Shown: one piece after another, positions 1 through 5,046 of the stretch | Layout of the letters: every line of letters starts with the position of its first letter | Position numbering within the stretch: position 1 is the first letter of the stretch | NCBI GenBank assembly: GCA_017463035.1 | Contig: JAFTPY010000039.1 | Location: 1 to 6,013 of the forward strand | DNA: 6,013 bases | From: Lachnospiraceae bacterium | GTDB taxonomy: Bacteria > Bacillota > Clostridia > Lachnospirales > Lachnospiraceae | Direction of reading: 5' to 3' | Program-made: the position numbers and the translations under genes | The notes under the pieces: generated by a model | Databases searched by the model: none | What the model saw: only the letters and a program-made list of their open reading frames with translations | Told to the model about the DNA's origin: nothing

Positions 1-319
1 AGGAAATCGTCTCACCGACCACACTTTGCTCCGTCAGTCCGTGTCCTCCCGTACAAAGTACAGATTCGTACAATTCCTCCAAAGGAATCTGCATTCTTCC
101 GGCCTTCTCACGAAAATAATCATTGCATTTATGGCGGGCAATTCCCAGCAACCATGCTTTAAAGACCGCCTTATTTTTCAGCGTATCATAACTCCGACAG
201 GCCGCCAAACAAGTCTCCTGCAAAATGTCCTCTGCATCATAGGGATTTGAAACCTTAAATTTCACAAAGCGTTCCAATGCTCCTTTATGTTCACGAAGCA
301 ACATTTCAAACTCCTGCAT
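1..319 (-). CDS. ECF-type sigma-70 family RNA polymerase sigma factor, N-terminal part (runs off left edge)
   Basis: The frame is open from an ATG at 319 to the window edge and gives 106 residues beginning MQEFEMLLREHKGALERFV. Residues about 1-72 look like sigma region 2: the helix with YDAEDILQETCLAA (27-40) matches the core-binding segment 2.1-2.2, and FKAWLLGIARHKCNDYFREK (53-72) matches the segment 2.3-2.4 that melts and reads the -10 element. Residues 73-106 begin the linker to region 4, which lies outside the window, as would any C-terminal extension. The start is supported by AGGAAAGGTGG (327-337), 7 nt upstream of the ATG. It lies downstream of, and parallel to, the larger sigma gene at 457-2121 but is separated from it by a strong terminator, so it is its own transcription unit. 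Its promoter resembles that of the neighbour. The family call is firm; the regulon is unknown. Confidence 0.9.
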   Translation of the reverse strand, partial: MQEFEMLLREHKGALERFVKFKVSNPYDAEDILQETCLAACRSYDTLKNKAVFKAWLLGIARHKCNDYFREKAGRMQIPLEELYESVLCTGGHGLTEQSVVGETIS

Positions 320-326
320 ACCGTCA

Positions 327-337
327 CCACCTTTCCT
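327..337 (-). promoter_or_regulatory. Ribosome binding site of the left-edge sigma gene
   Basis: On the minus strand this reads AGGAAAGGTGG, purine-rich and ending 7 nt before the ATG at 319. It fixes the start codon of the truncated sigma gene. Confidence 0.75.
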
Positions 338-346
338 GACTATTCT

Positions 347-358
347 GAAAACGTTTTC
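347..358. promoter_or_regulatory. Perfect palindrome GAAAACGTTTTC at the predicted transcription start (candidate operator)
   Basis: This is a 12-bp perfect palindrome with no spacer. It adjoins, and shares one base with, the downstream end of the GAACC/GACT promoter element of the left-edge sigma gene, so a bound protein would cover roughly +1 to +12. The other sigma gene has a 14-bp palindrome at the same relative place (2148-2161), which argues for function. Read on the plus strand from 345 it also fits the CcpA cre consensus WTGNAANCGNWNNCW except at the two outermost W positions. What binds it is unknown. Confidence 0.5.
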
Positions 359-392
359 GTCTTTATAGTCGGGATTATACCATAAAAGGTTC
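358..392 (-). promoter_or_regulatory. Candidate ECF-type promoter of the left-edge sigma gene (GAACCTTT-N14-GACTATAAAGACG)
   Basis: On the minus strand GAACCTTT (385-392) is followed after 14 nt by GACTATAAAGACG (358-370), ending 39 nt before the start codon. GAAC is the typical core of ECF sigma -35 elements. The same bipartite element, with a spacer one base shorter, precedes the other sigma gene at the same distance from its ATG. The match between two paralogous sigma genes suggests recognition by one or both of the encoded factors. The assignment is by pattern and spacing only. Confidence 0.6.
374..382 (-). promoter_or_regulatory. Extended -10 sigma-A promoter nested inside the ECF-type element
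   Basis: The minus strand reads TGGTATAAT, a perfect TATAAT with the TGn extension. It sits wholly within the spacer of the GAACCTTT/GACT element. No good TTGACA-like hexamer lies 17 nt upstream, where the sequence is the T-rich tail of the preceding terminator. Extended -10 promoters can work without a strong -35. Transcription would start near 367. The second sigma gene has no such nested site. Confidence 0.5.
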
Positions 393-395
393 AAG

Positions 396-436
396 AAAAA
401 GAAAAAGAACTCCCAATATTTTTTCATCGAGAGTTC
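396..436 (-). terminator. Rho-independent terminator of the 554-residue sigma gene
   Basis: On the minus strand GAACTCTCGATG (425-436) pairs with TATTGGGAGTTC (407-418) as a 12-bp stem with a few G-U pairs and an AAAAAA loop. It is followed directly by TTTTTCTTTTT (396-406). It begins 21 nt after the TAA at 457-459. It separates the two sigma genes into different transcripts, and its U-tract abuts the promoter of the next gene. Confidence 0.88.
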
Positions 437-456
437 CGCTTTTCTCTAAAATCTCA

Positions 457-2121
457 TTAACCTTTCACAATATACAACCCAGCCCCACTTGTCCCGTAAT
501 CCTCCGGGATCTGTAAGGTATCGGTCTCATACATTCCGTAGTACAGCAAATTACAAACCGTATGAAAAAACATCTTCATGTCCCAATGGATAAAGGTACT
601 CATCAGATCCTTGCGGACATAAGGAAGCAACAGCTTTTCCACTGTATTTCCGATAATCTCTGCGTACTCGCAAACCAAATCCTGCAATGCTTCTTTGATG
701 TAGTCACAAATCGTTGCATAGACATCCTTTGTAAAAATCGGAAGCTGTACCACAAGACCTTCCTCGGTTTTCTTTACCAGACCACACTTAAGAAAGCCCG
801 CCGCCTGCTCTTCCTCATAAGGGTTCAACTCCTTCTTCGGATTTTCGGACAGTGCCACCAACAGGGAAATATTATTTCCGTTCACCCAGTTGTCACGACA
901 CCCCATATAGTCGGAACCGATTCTGTCATAGTCTGCCGGGAACGGGTCTGCATCATAGTTGTTGACAAACTCCAACTTACCGTACTCACCGGTAACGAAA
1001 TTCTGATGCAGATTGGACCAACCGATGGCCTTTACTTCGTTCCACCCGGAAAAATCAATGGTTTCCTCCGGCTTTGCAAAAAACATGGCAATGTTATAGC
1101 GACGTTCCGCACTTTCCGGGTACTTGTCCCCGTAAGCACCGCAATAGTGTTTCTTACCGCCTTCCGCATAGGCATAACCGGCCTCCACATAAAGCAACCA
1201 CATTAAGTATTCGTAAGCAAATTCCTTGCCGTAGAAATCAAGTGCCATAACCTTTTCTTTGAGCCCCATCAAAATCTCCGCGGTTTTCTCATTAAATCCG
1301 TTCTTGCGGAACTGGATGATGGCTAACGCAGAAGCATCCTGATACACTTGCTCTGGGAATACACAAAAATTCGTAACATACTTTCCCTTCACCGGAGATG
1401 TCATAAGATCCGTATCGATCATTTGCTCTAAAACCGGCTCTAAATATACCGGTGCCACACCCAACTCGTCCGCGATTTCATTCACGGTCTTTGCTTCCGC
1501 CCGGCAGAAAACACAAACCTGCTGTGCAATTATCTGCTTCATCACAGTCTGGGCATTTACGCCGTTACCATTATTACCGCTATTGCCGCCCCAAAAATAA
1601 GTTACCTTTGCCGGTGCATAAGCTGACGTTCCAATATGATTCATTGTCTCAAACCTCTCTTTTAACGTATTTTTTGCATCAAACAGTCTGCGCTTTACCG
1701 TTCCTTCCGGAATATCCAGTTCTCTTGCAATCTGCGCAATAGACTGTTCCTTTAAGTAAAACCGGATCATCATTTCCCGGTACATAGAGGTCAGTCGTGA
1801 AAGCGAATAATTCAAAAGAGATAACTCTTCCGCATCAATTAACCGTTCTAACGGTTCCGGAGTCTCTGCCGCCACACCGCCTGCAGATTCAATCGGCAAT
1901 GCCGGATTCTGCTTGTGGGCCACATAATCCGCATACTTGTTCCGCGCCATGCGCCAATACCAGGAGTGAAAGCTGATAAAGGTTTTTCCCAAGGCAATGA
2001 CGCGCAATGCCTCGTACAAAATATCCTGGGCCAAATCCTGGGCCGCCTCACTGTCCGAGATACGCTTTGCGCAAAACAGATAGGTGTTTTCAATTAACTC
2101 CTCTTGAATGTATTTGTTCAT
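457..2121 (-). CDS. ECF-type sigma-70 family RNA polymerase sigma factor with a long C-terminal extension
   Basis: The product has 554 residues, about three times a usual ECF sigma factor. Residues about 8-72 form sigma region 2 (AAQDLAQDILYEAL at 26-39; FHSWYWRMARNKYADYVAHK at 51-70). Residues about 106-160 form region 4, with the helix-turn-helix SIAQIARELDIPEGTVKRRL (127-146) that would read the -35 element. A Gly/Asn-rich linker (GGNSGNNGNG, 178-187) leads to a winged-helix-like segment (about 190-258, with TVNEIADELGVAPVYLEPVL at 212-231). The remaining part to 554 has no domain I can name, but contains a second wing-like segment (about 446-468). No transmembrane segment is evident. The start is supported by AGAGGG (2129-2134), 7 nt upstream. 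No anti-sigma gene adjoins it in this window, so the extension may do the regulating, as C-terminal domains do in some other ECF groups. I cannot assign a numbered ECF group. Confidence 0.9.
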   Translation of the reverse strand: MNKYIQEELIENTYLFCAKRISDSEAAQDLAQDILYEALRVIALGKTFISFHSWYWRMARNKYADYVAHKQNPALPIESAGGVAAETPEPLERLIDAEELSLLNYSLSRLTSMYREMMIRFYLKEQSIAQIARELDIPEGTVKRRLFDAKNTLKERFETMNHIGTSAYAPAKVTYFWGGNSGNNGNGVNAQTVMKQIIAQQVCVFCRAEAKTVNEIADELGVAPVYLEPVLEQMIDTDLMTSPVKGKYVTNFCVFPEQVYQDASALAIIQFRKNGFNEKTAEILMGLKEKVMALDFYGKEFAYEYLMWLLYVEAGYAYAEGGKKHYCGAYGDKYPESAERRYNIAMFFAKPEETIDFSGWNEVKAIGWSNLHQNFVTGEYGKLEFVNNYDADPFPADYDRIGSDYMGCRDNWVNGNNISLLVALSENPKKELNPYEEEQAAGFLKCGLVKKTEEGLVVQLPIFTKDVYATICDYIKEALQDLVCEYAEIIGNTVEKLLLPYVRKDLMSTFIHWDMKMFFHTVCNLLYYGMYETDTLQIPEDYGTSGAGLYIVKG

Positions 2122-2128
2122 GCTCTTA

Positions 2129-2134
2129 CCCTCT
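2129..2134 (-). promoter_or_regulatory. Ribosome binding site of the 554-residue sigma gene
   Basis: The minus strand reads AGAGGG, 7 nt before the ATG at 2121. It supports that ATG as the true start. Confidence 0.75.
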
Positions 2135-2147
2135 TTTTTAACCTCTT

Positions 2148-2161
2148 GTAAATCGATTTAC
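2148..2161. promoter_or_regulatory. Perfect palindrome GTAAATCGATTTAC at the predicted transcription start (candidate operator)
   Basis: This is a 14-bp perfect palindrome without a spacer. Its upstream base is also the last base of the GACTTATTAGACG element, exactly as for the palindrome at 347-358. It would cover about +1 to +13 of the transcript of the 554-residue sigma gene. The core differs from the other site (AAATCGATTT against AAAACGTTTT), so the two may be read by different proteins or by paralogues with shifted specificity. Confidence 0.5.
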
Positions 2162-2194
2162 GTCTAATAAGTCCCAAAAGATGTAGAAAGGTTC
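2161..2194 (-). promoter_or_regulatory. Candidate ECF-type promoter of the 554-residue sigma gene (GAACCTTT-N13-GACTTATTAGACG)
   Basis: On the minus strand GAACCTTT (2187-2194) is followed after 13 nt by GACTTATTAGACG (2161-2173). The element ends 40 nt before the ATG. There is no convincing sigma-A TATAAT box in this gap, so this is the best promoter candidate for the gene. The two halves are shared with the element at 358-392 while the spacer is not, which is what a bipartite sigma-factor site would look like. Confidence 0.6.
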
Positions 2195-2205
2195 GGTAGT
2201 TTTTT

Positions 2206-2243
2206 AAAAAAAGAACTCATGATTAAAGTCTCCATGAGTTCTT
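2206..2243 (-). terminator. Rho-independent terminator after the ATPase/HTH pseudogene
   Basis: A perfect 11-bp stem, AAGAACTCATG against CATGAGTTCTT (2233-2243 with 2211-2221), has an 11-nt loop. On the minus strand it runs into a seven-base U-tract (2206-2212). It lies 33 nt beyond the original TAA of the pseudogene and probably ends transcripts that start at the lipid kinase promoter. On the plus strand there is no T-run after the stem, so it should act in one direction only. Confidence 0.88.
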
Positions 2244-2275
2244 CAAATAAACTTTTTCAGCGCTACGAACACTTA

Positions 2276-3109
2276 TTAGGCTTTCAGTTTATATACCCTA
2301 TACTTCTTTTCTCCTTCAGCAACAATAATCCCCTCTTCCACCATTTCTGCTAGCAGGTAGCGAGCTCTTGAATCTTTTACTCCAAGGAATAACGCAATCT
2401 CTGAGGTTTTTACCGTTATCTTCTCCGTTAGATACTCGATAATCGCTTGTCGCTAAATTAAAGTTTTTGCAGTTTTATCGCCACTTTTTATCGCCACTTT
2501 TTTATCGCCACTTTCTATCGCCACTTTTTTATTGCCACTTTCTCCTACTAGTAGCGATAAATTTATTCTGTCCGGCTCAAAGCTTTCCGTAATTATAGGT
2601 GCAGGCCACCCCTGCTTTTTCCATACACTAAAAATATTCAGAATACCGCTTCCTGCTCGATCACCAACATCAATAAGATTGAACATCTTGATAAGAGCGC
2701 TGTTTCGTGGGTCAGAAACACCACCACTCTGTGCCGCTTCCACATCAATACGAAATCCACCCGGATTGGAAAAGGTAATGCTTTCCTTCTTCTTAACAAT
2801 CACAAGTCCCTGTCTTCCGTAATAATCCGCATTAATCAAGCAATTTGCCAATGCCTCACGTAAAGCCTTATGCACCGGCGTATCATCAATCCGGTCTCCT
2901 GCCTCAAGCTTAAACGGCACTTTAATATCCTGCGTAATCTTATTATAGACCTTAAAATAAAAGTCGTACAAATTTCCGCTCCAATCCCCAGAGGAAGACA
3001 CAATACGATCGGTCCAACGGGTATTCGGGTCCATCTGCTCCTGATAATCCAAAAAATACGCCAACCTAAACTCATTATTATTGTACACAATATCCTTTGT
3101 AAAAATCAA
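2276..3109 (-). pseudogene. Remnant of a COG2865-type ATP-binding protein with C-terminal HTH, 5'-truncated and split by an amber codon
   Basis: The main frame (218 codons from a TTG at 3109) matches the C-terminal half of the AlbA_2/HATPase_c_4 family. FLDYQEQMDPNTRWTDR (19-35) and the segment to about 66 precede a GHKL-type ATPase domain. This has an N-box-like helix HKALREALANCLINAD (80-95), SNPGGFRI (114-121) and the glycine-rich GDRAGSGILNIF (149-160). Family members are about 450-550 residues and begin with an AlbA_2 domain, which is absent: in-frame sequence upstream reaches the TAA of the lipid kinase after only 10 codons. At 2453-2455 a TAG interrupts the frame. Reading past it in the same frame gives 58 more residues of winged-HTH type (RQAIIEYLTEKITVKTSEIA onward) ending at a natural TAA (2276-2278). 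There is no good ribosome binding site. A repeat tract codes for KVAI/SGDK. A short truncated product might still be made by coupling to the kinase gene, but decay is the simpler reading. Confidence 0.85.
2477..2541 (-). repeat. Five-copy 13/14-bp tandem repeat inside the pseudogene
   Basis: The plus-strand unit ATCGCCACTTT starts at 2477, 2490, 2504, 2517 and 2531 (the last has ATTG), with spacings alternating 13, 14, 13, 14. The combined 27-bp period keeps the reading frame. On the coding strand the same AAAGTGGCGATA string is read alternately in two frames, as K-V-A-I and as part of (E/K)-S-G-D-K. It lies between the ATPase domain and the HTH and looks like a flexible, charged linker that grew by slippage. 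Confidence 0.85.
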
Positions 3110-3139
3110 CGAAAACTTTTTCTTTGCACTCTTTTCCCT

Positions 3140-4054
3140 TTACTTCCTCACCATAATCGGAAATGCCTTCTGCACATTCTGTATCTCCACATCCGTATAG
3201 GTGCCGCCGAACTCCCCGTCCAACGTCCAGTTCACTTCATCTCTGCTCTTTATCTTCAAATAGGAAGTCTTAAAGGACTGGATACAAACCGCATCAAAGC
3301 TTTGCCTTACCAAAGAGATAACAATGTCGTTCAGCTCCGCAAAAGTGGCCGGACGGCGGATTAAGATTACTTCGAATTTCCCGTCATCAAAGGATACGTC
3401 CTTTCCCGTAATGTTTTTAAATCCGCCTACACTTAACGAATTGGTTACCATGCCGTAAATGTAATTGCCGTGCATGGCTCCCTCGTCGCATTCAATCTGC
3501 ACATCGTAGGACTGAATGGAAGACAGGCTCTTTACACCCTCCAATATGTAGGCCACATGACCGAAAATGTTTTTCCACTGCTGATTCGTGGCATAGGATA
3601 CATCCGTAAAAAGCCCGAAGGCCGCAATATATACAAAGTTTTCGCCGTTAAAGTTCCCCGCATCGCATAAAAACGTTTTTCCTCGGGTTATGATTTTCAG
3701 CGCCTCCGTAATATCATCCGACAACCCGAGACTTCTGGCAAAATCGTTGGTACTGCCTGCCGGAATATAGCCTACAGGCGTGCTTACGCCGCTTTTCATA
3801 AGACCGTTTACCACTTCCCGCAAGGTTCCGTCGCCGCCGCTGCACACAATCAAATCATACAGTCCGGCATCTCTGTTCTCCACCAGCTTACAGGCGTCTC
3901 CTTGTTCCTGAGTCGGATATACCGTCACCGGATATTTTGCCTTTGCAAAGGCATCCACAATCTCATGAAGGTTCTTTACGACCGTTCCCTTTCCCGCTCT
4001 GGGATTATACACAAACAACGTCCGCTTCGGGTCCTTCTTTGATAGTTTTTTCAT
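3140..4054 (-). CDS. Diacylglycerol kinase family lipid kinase (DagK/YegS/BmrU type)
   Basis: The product is a 304-residue soluble lipid kinase of the DAGK catalytic family, which uses ATP to phosphorylate diacylglycerol or a related lipid at the membrane face. In Firmicutes this recycles diacylglycerol from lipoteichoic acid synthesis, but substrate cannot be read from sequence. Visible motifs are NPRAGKG (17-23), the nucleotide-binding GGDGT (73-77) followed by LREVVNGL, PAGSTNDFA (98-106), DGKFEVILIR (224-233), and the C-terminal TLDGE (277-281) carrying the acidic residues expected at the active site. Length is normal for the family. The ATG at 4054 is preferred over one at 4072 because GGGAGAGG (4063-4070) sits 8 nt before it, while the upstream ATG has no ribosome binding site. 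The gene has its own sigma-A promoter and no terminator right after it, so transcription probably continues through the pseudogene. It faces away from the exporter operon. Confidence 0.92.
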   Translation of the reverse strand: MKKLSKKDPKRTLFVYNPRAGKGTVVKNLHEIVDAFAKAKYPVTVYPTQEQGDACKLVENRDAGLYDLIVCSGGDGTLREVVNGLMKSGVSTPVGYIPAGSTNDFARSLGLSDDITEALKIITRGKTFLCDAGNFNGENFVYIAAFGLFTDVSYATNQQWKNIFGHVAYILEGVKSLSSIQSYDVQIECDEGAMHGNYIYGMVTNSLSVGGFKNITGKDVSFDDGKFEVILIRRPATFAELNDIVISLVRQSFDAVCIQSFKTSYLKIKSRDEVNWTLDGEFGGTYTDVEIQNVQKAFPIMVRK

Positions 4055-4062
4055 GTTCCAAT

Positions 4063-4070
4063 CCTCTCCC
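4063..4070 (-). promoter_or_regulatory. Ribosome binding site that decides the lipid kinase start
   Basis: The minus strand reads GGGAGAGG, 8 nt before the ATG at 4054. It overlaps the codons just after the alternative ATG at 4072, which makes that upstream start unlikely and shortens the protein by six residues. Confidence 0.75.
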
Positions 4071-4104
4071 ATTACTTTACTGCATTATATCTCTACGTTA
4101 CCAA

Positions 4105-4133
4105 AGTATACTACCCGGGGAAAGATTTTTCAA
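4105..4133 (-). promoter_or_regulatory. Sigma-A promoter of the lipid kinase gene
   Basis: On the minus strand TTGAAA (4128-4133) and TATACT (4105-4110) are separated by exactly 17 nt. Transcription would start near 4098, giving a leader of about 45 nt. Spacing and both hexamers are close to consensus. Confidence 0.75.
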
Positions 4134-4155
4134 CCCGTATTAGGCACAAATCTTT
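4121..4155. repeat. Inverted repeat AAAGATTT-N19-AAATCTTT overlapping the lipid kinase -35
   Basis: Arms are at 4121-4128 and 4148-4155. The left arm touches the -35 hexamer at 4128-4133, and the whole lies between the divergent promoters. It could be an operator. On the plus strand it is followed by T residues and so resembles a terminator, but no plus-strand gene lies upstream. A chance origin in AT-rich sequence is possible. Confidence 0.35.
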
Positions 4156-4193
4156 TTATTCAAATATGACACTTTCGTTTCCTTCCTTTCCTA

Positions 4194-4202
4194 TGCTATA
4201 CT
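4194..4202 (+). promoter_or_regulatory. Extended -10 promoter of the ABC exporter operon
   Basis: The plus strand reads TGCTATACT: a TATACT -10 with the TGn extension. The region 17 nt upstream has no clear TTGACA-like hexamer. Transcription would start near 4209, giving a leader of about 55 nt before the ATG at 4264. It is the only good plus-strand candidate in the 209-nt gap between the divergent genes. Confidence 0.6.
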
Positions 4203-4246
4203 ATATCTTAAAGAAGCCGTTCTTTGGCTGTTCTTGTAATCACATA

Positions 4247-4254
4247 AGAAAGGA
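4247..4254 (+). promoter_or_regulatory. Ribosome binding site of the first permease gene
   Basis: AGAAAGGA lies 9 nt before the ATG at 4264. The same AAAGGA core with 9-10 nt spacing precedes the other two exporter genes (ending at 5026 and 5821). Confidence 0.8.
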
Positions 4255-4263
4255 TATCTTATC

Positions 4264-5046
4264 ATGAAACAAGCATTTCGCGCCGGTCTTGCCACCGCAA
4301 AGCTGTGCCTGAAGGAACAAAGCTATTTCGGCTTTGCAAATCTCCTGGCCCAGTATCTTTTGCAGGCGGGCGGTCTGGCGGCACTGTTAATGATATGGCG
4401 TTCCCTGTTTTTACAAGGGGTGGATTTAGAGGGAATGCGCTTGGAACAATTTTATACCTACACGGTGCTGTCCACCATGCTGGCACCGCTTTTGAACCTT
4501 CATACTCCGGCCTCCGGCTGGCTCCATGACGGAACAATGTTGGGACTGTATCAACGTCCGGCAGGAATCTTTGCCCAACTTGCGGCCCATACCGTAGGCG
4601 GTTGGGGCATGCGGCTTTTGTGCCTTTCCCTGCCGGTACTGGTGATTTCCCTTGCCTGCGGACTGGATATGCGCCCGGTCAGCCTGTGGTTTTTCCCGTC
4701 CCTGATTTTATCGGTATTGCAGGGATTTGCAGTGGACTTTCTGTTTGCCTGTCTGTTAATCCGCATGAAGAATCTGGAATGGACGGTACATTGTCTCAGA
4801 GAAGCACTGACGGCACTGTTTACCGGTTCTCTGATTCCTTTTGCCATACTGCCTTGGGGCATCGGCGACTTTTTGCAGTTGTCGCCCTTCGGTACATTGG
4901 CAGGCGCACCGTTAGCGATTTATACCGGACTGGCAGAACCGGGACTTCTTATCATTACACAGATTATCTGGAATGTGATTTTATGGCCGCTGGCCGTTTA
5001 TTGCTTCAAGGCTTCCGGAGAAAGGATGGTGTCCTATGGCGGATAA
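4264..5046 (+). CDS. ABC-2 family exporter permease (COG4587 type)
   Basis: The 260-residue integral membrane protein is the first of two permeases of an ABC exporter. A short cytoplasmic N-terminus (MKQAFRAGLATAKLCLKEQS) precedes about six hydrophobic segments: roughly 25-46, 62-80, 103-133, 139-166, 183-200 and 224-248. The polar HDGTMLGLYQRPAG loop (88-101) fits the conserved loop of this family that contacts the partner ATPase. Length matches the usual 260-270 residues. The family call rests on this pattern and on the neighbours: a second ABC-2 permease overlapping by 11 nt and an ATPase of the COG4586 kind, a standard three-gene set. Related systems have been linked to export of toxic compounds (the viologen exporter of Synechocystis is, to my knowledge, of this family). 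The substrate here is unknown. Confidence 0.85.
   Translation: MKQAFRAGLATAKLCLKEQSYFGFANLLAQYLLQAGGLAALLMIWRSLFLQGVDLEGMRLEQFYTYTVLSTMLAPLLNLHTPASGWLHDGTMLGLYQRPAGIFAQLAAHTVGGWGMRLLCLSLPVLVISLACGLDMRPVSLWFFPSLILSVLQGFAVDFLFACLLIRMKNLEWTVHCLREALTALFTGSLIPFAILPWGIGDFLQLSPFGTLAGAPLAIYTGLAEPGLLIITQIIWNVILWPLAVYCFKASGERMVSYGG

Noticed and set aside
26..250. Open frame of 74 codons on the plus strand
   Set aside because: It is antisense to clear sigma region 2 sequence on the minus strand.
562..1206. Open frame of 214 codons on the plus strand
   Set aside because: It lies wholly antisense to the 554-residue sigma gene, has no ribosome binding site and gives no recognisable protein; it follows from the codon use of the real gene.
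2453..2455. TAG as a recoded (pyrrolysine) or read-through codon joining the ATPase and HTH
   Set aside because: Nothing nearby suggests recoding, the same gene has also lost its N-terminal half, and simple decay explains both.
2477..2541. Short direct repeats as a CRISPR array
   Set aside because: The units are 11-14 bp, abut each other without spacers and lie within a coding frame.
2870..3364. Open frame of 164 codons on the plus strand
   Set aside because: It runs antisense across both the pseudogene and the lipid kinase gene, which a real gene would be unlikely to do, and its translation resembles no family.
4055..4072. Upstream ATG at 4072 as the lipid kinase start
   Set aside because: It has no ribosome binding site, whereas GGGAGAGG is well placed for the ATG at 4054.
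4211..4235. Small hairpin in the exporter leader (AAGAAGCC with GGCTGTTCTT) as a riboswitch or attenuator
   Set aside because: The stem is only 8 pairs with a bulge, has no U-tract and resembles no known riboswitch; the leader is too short for most.
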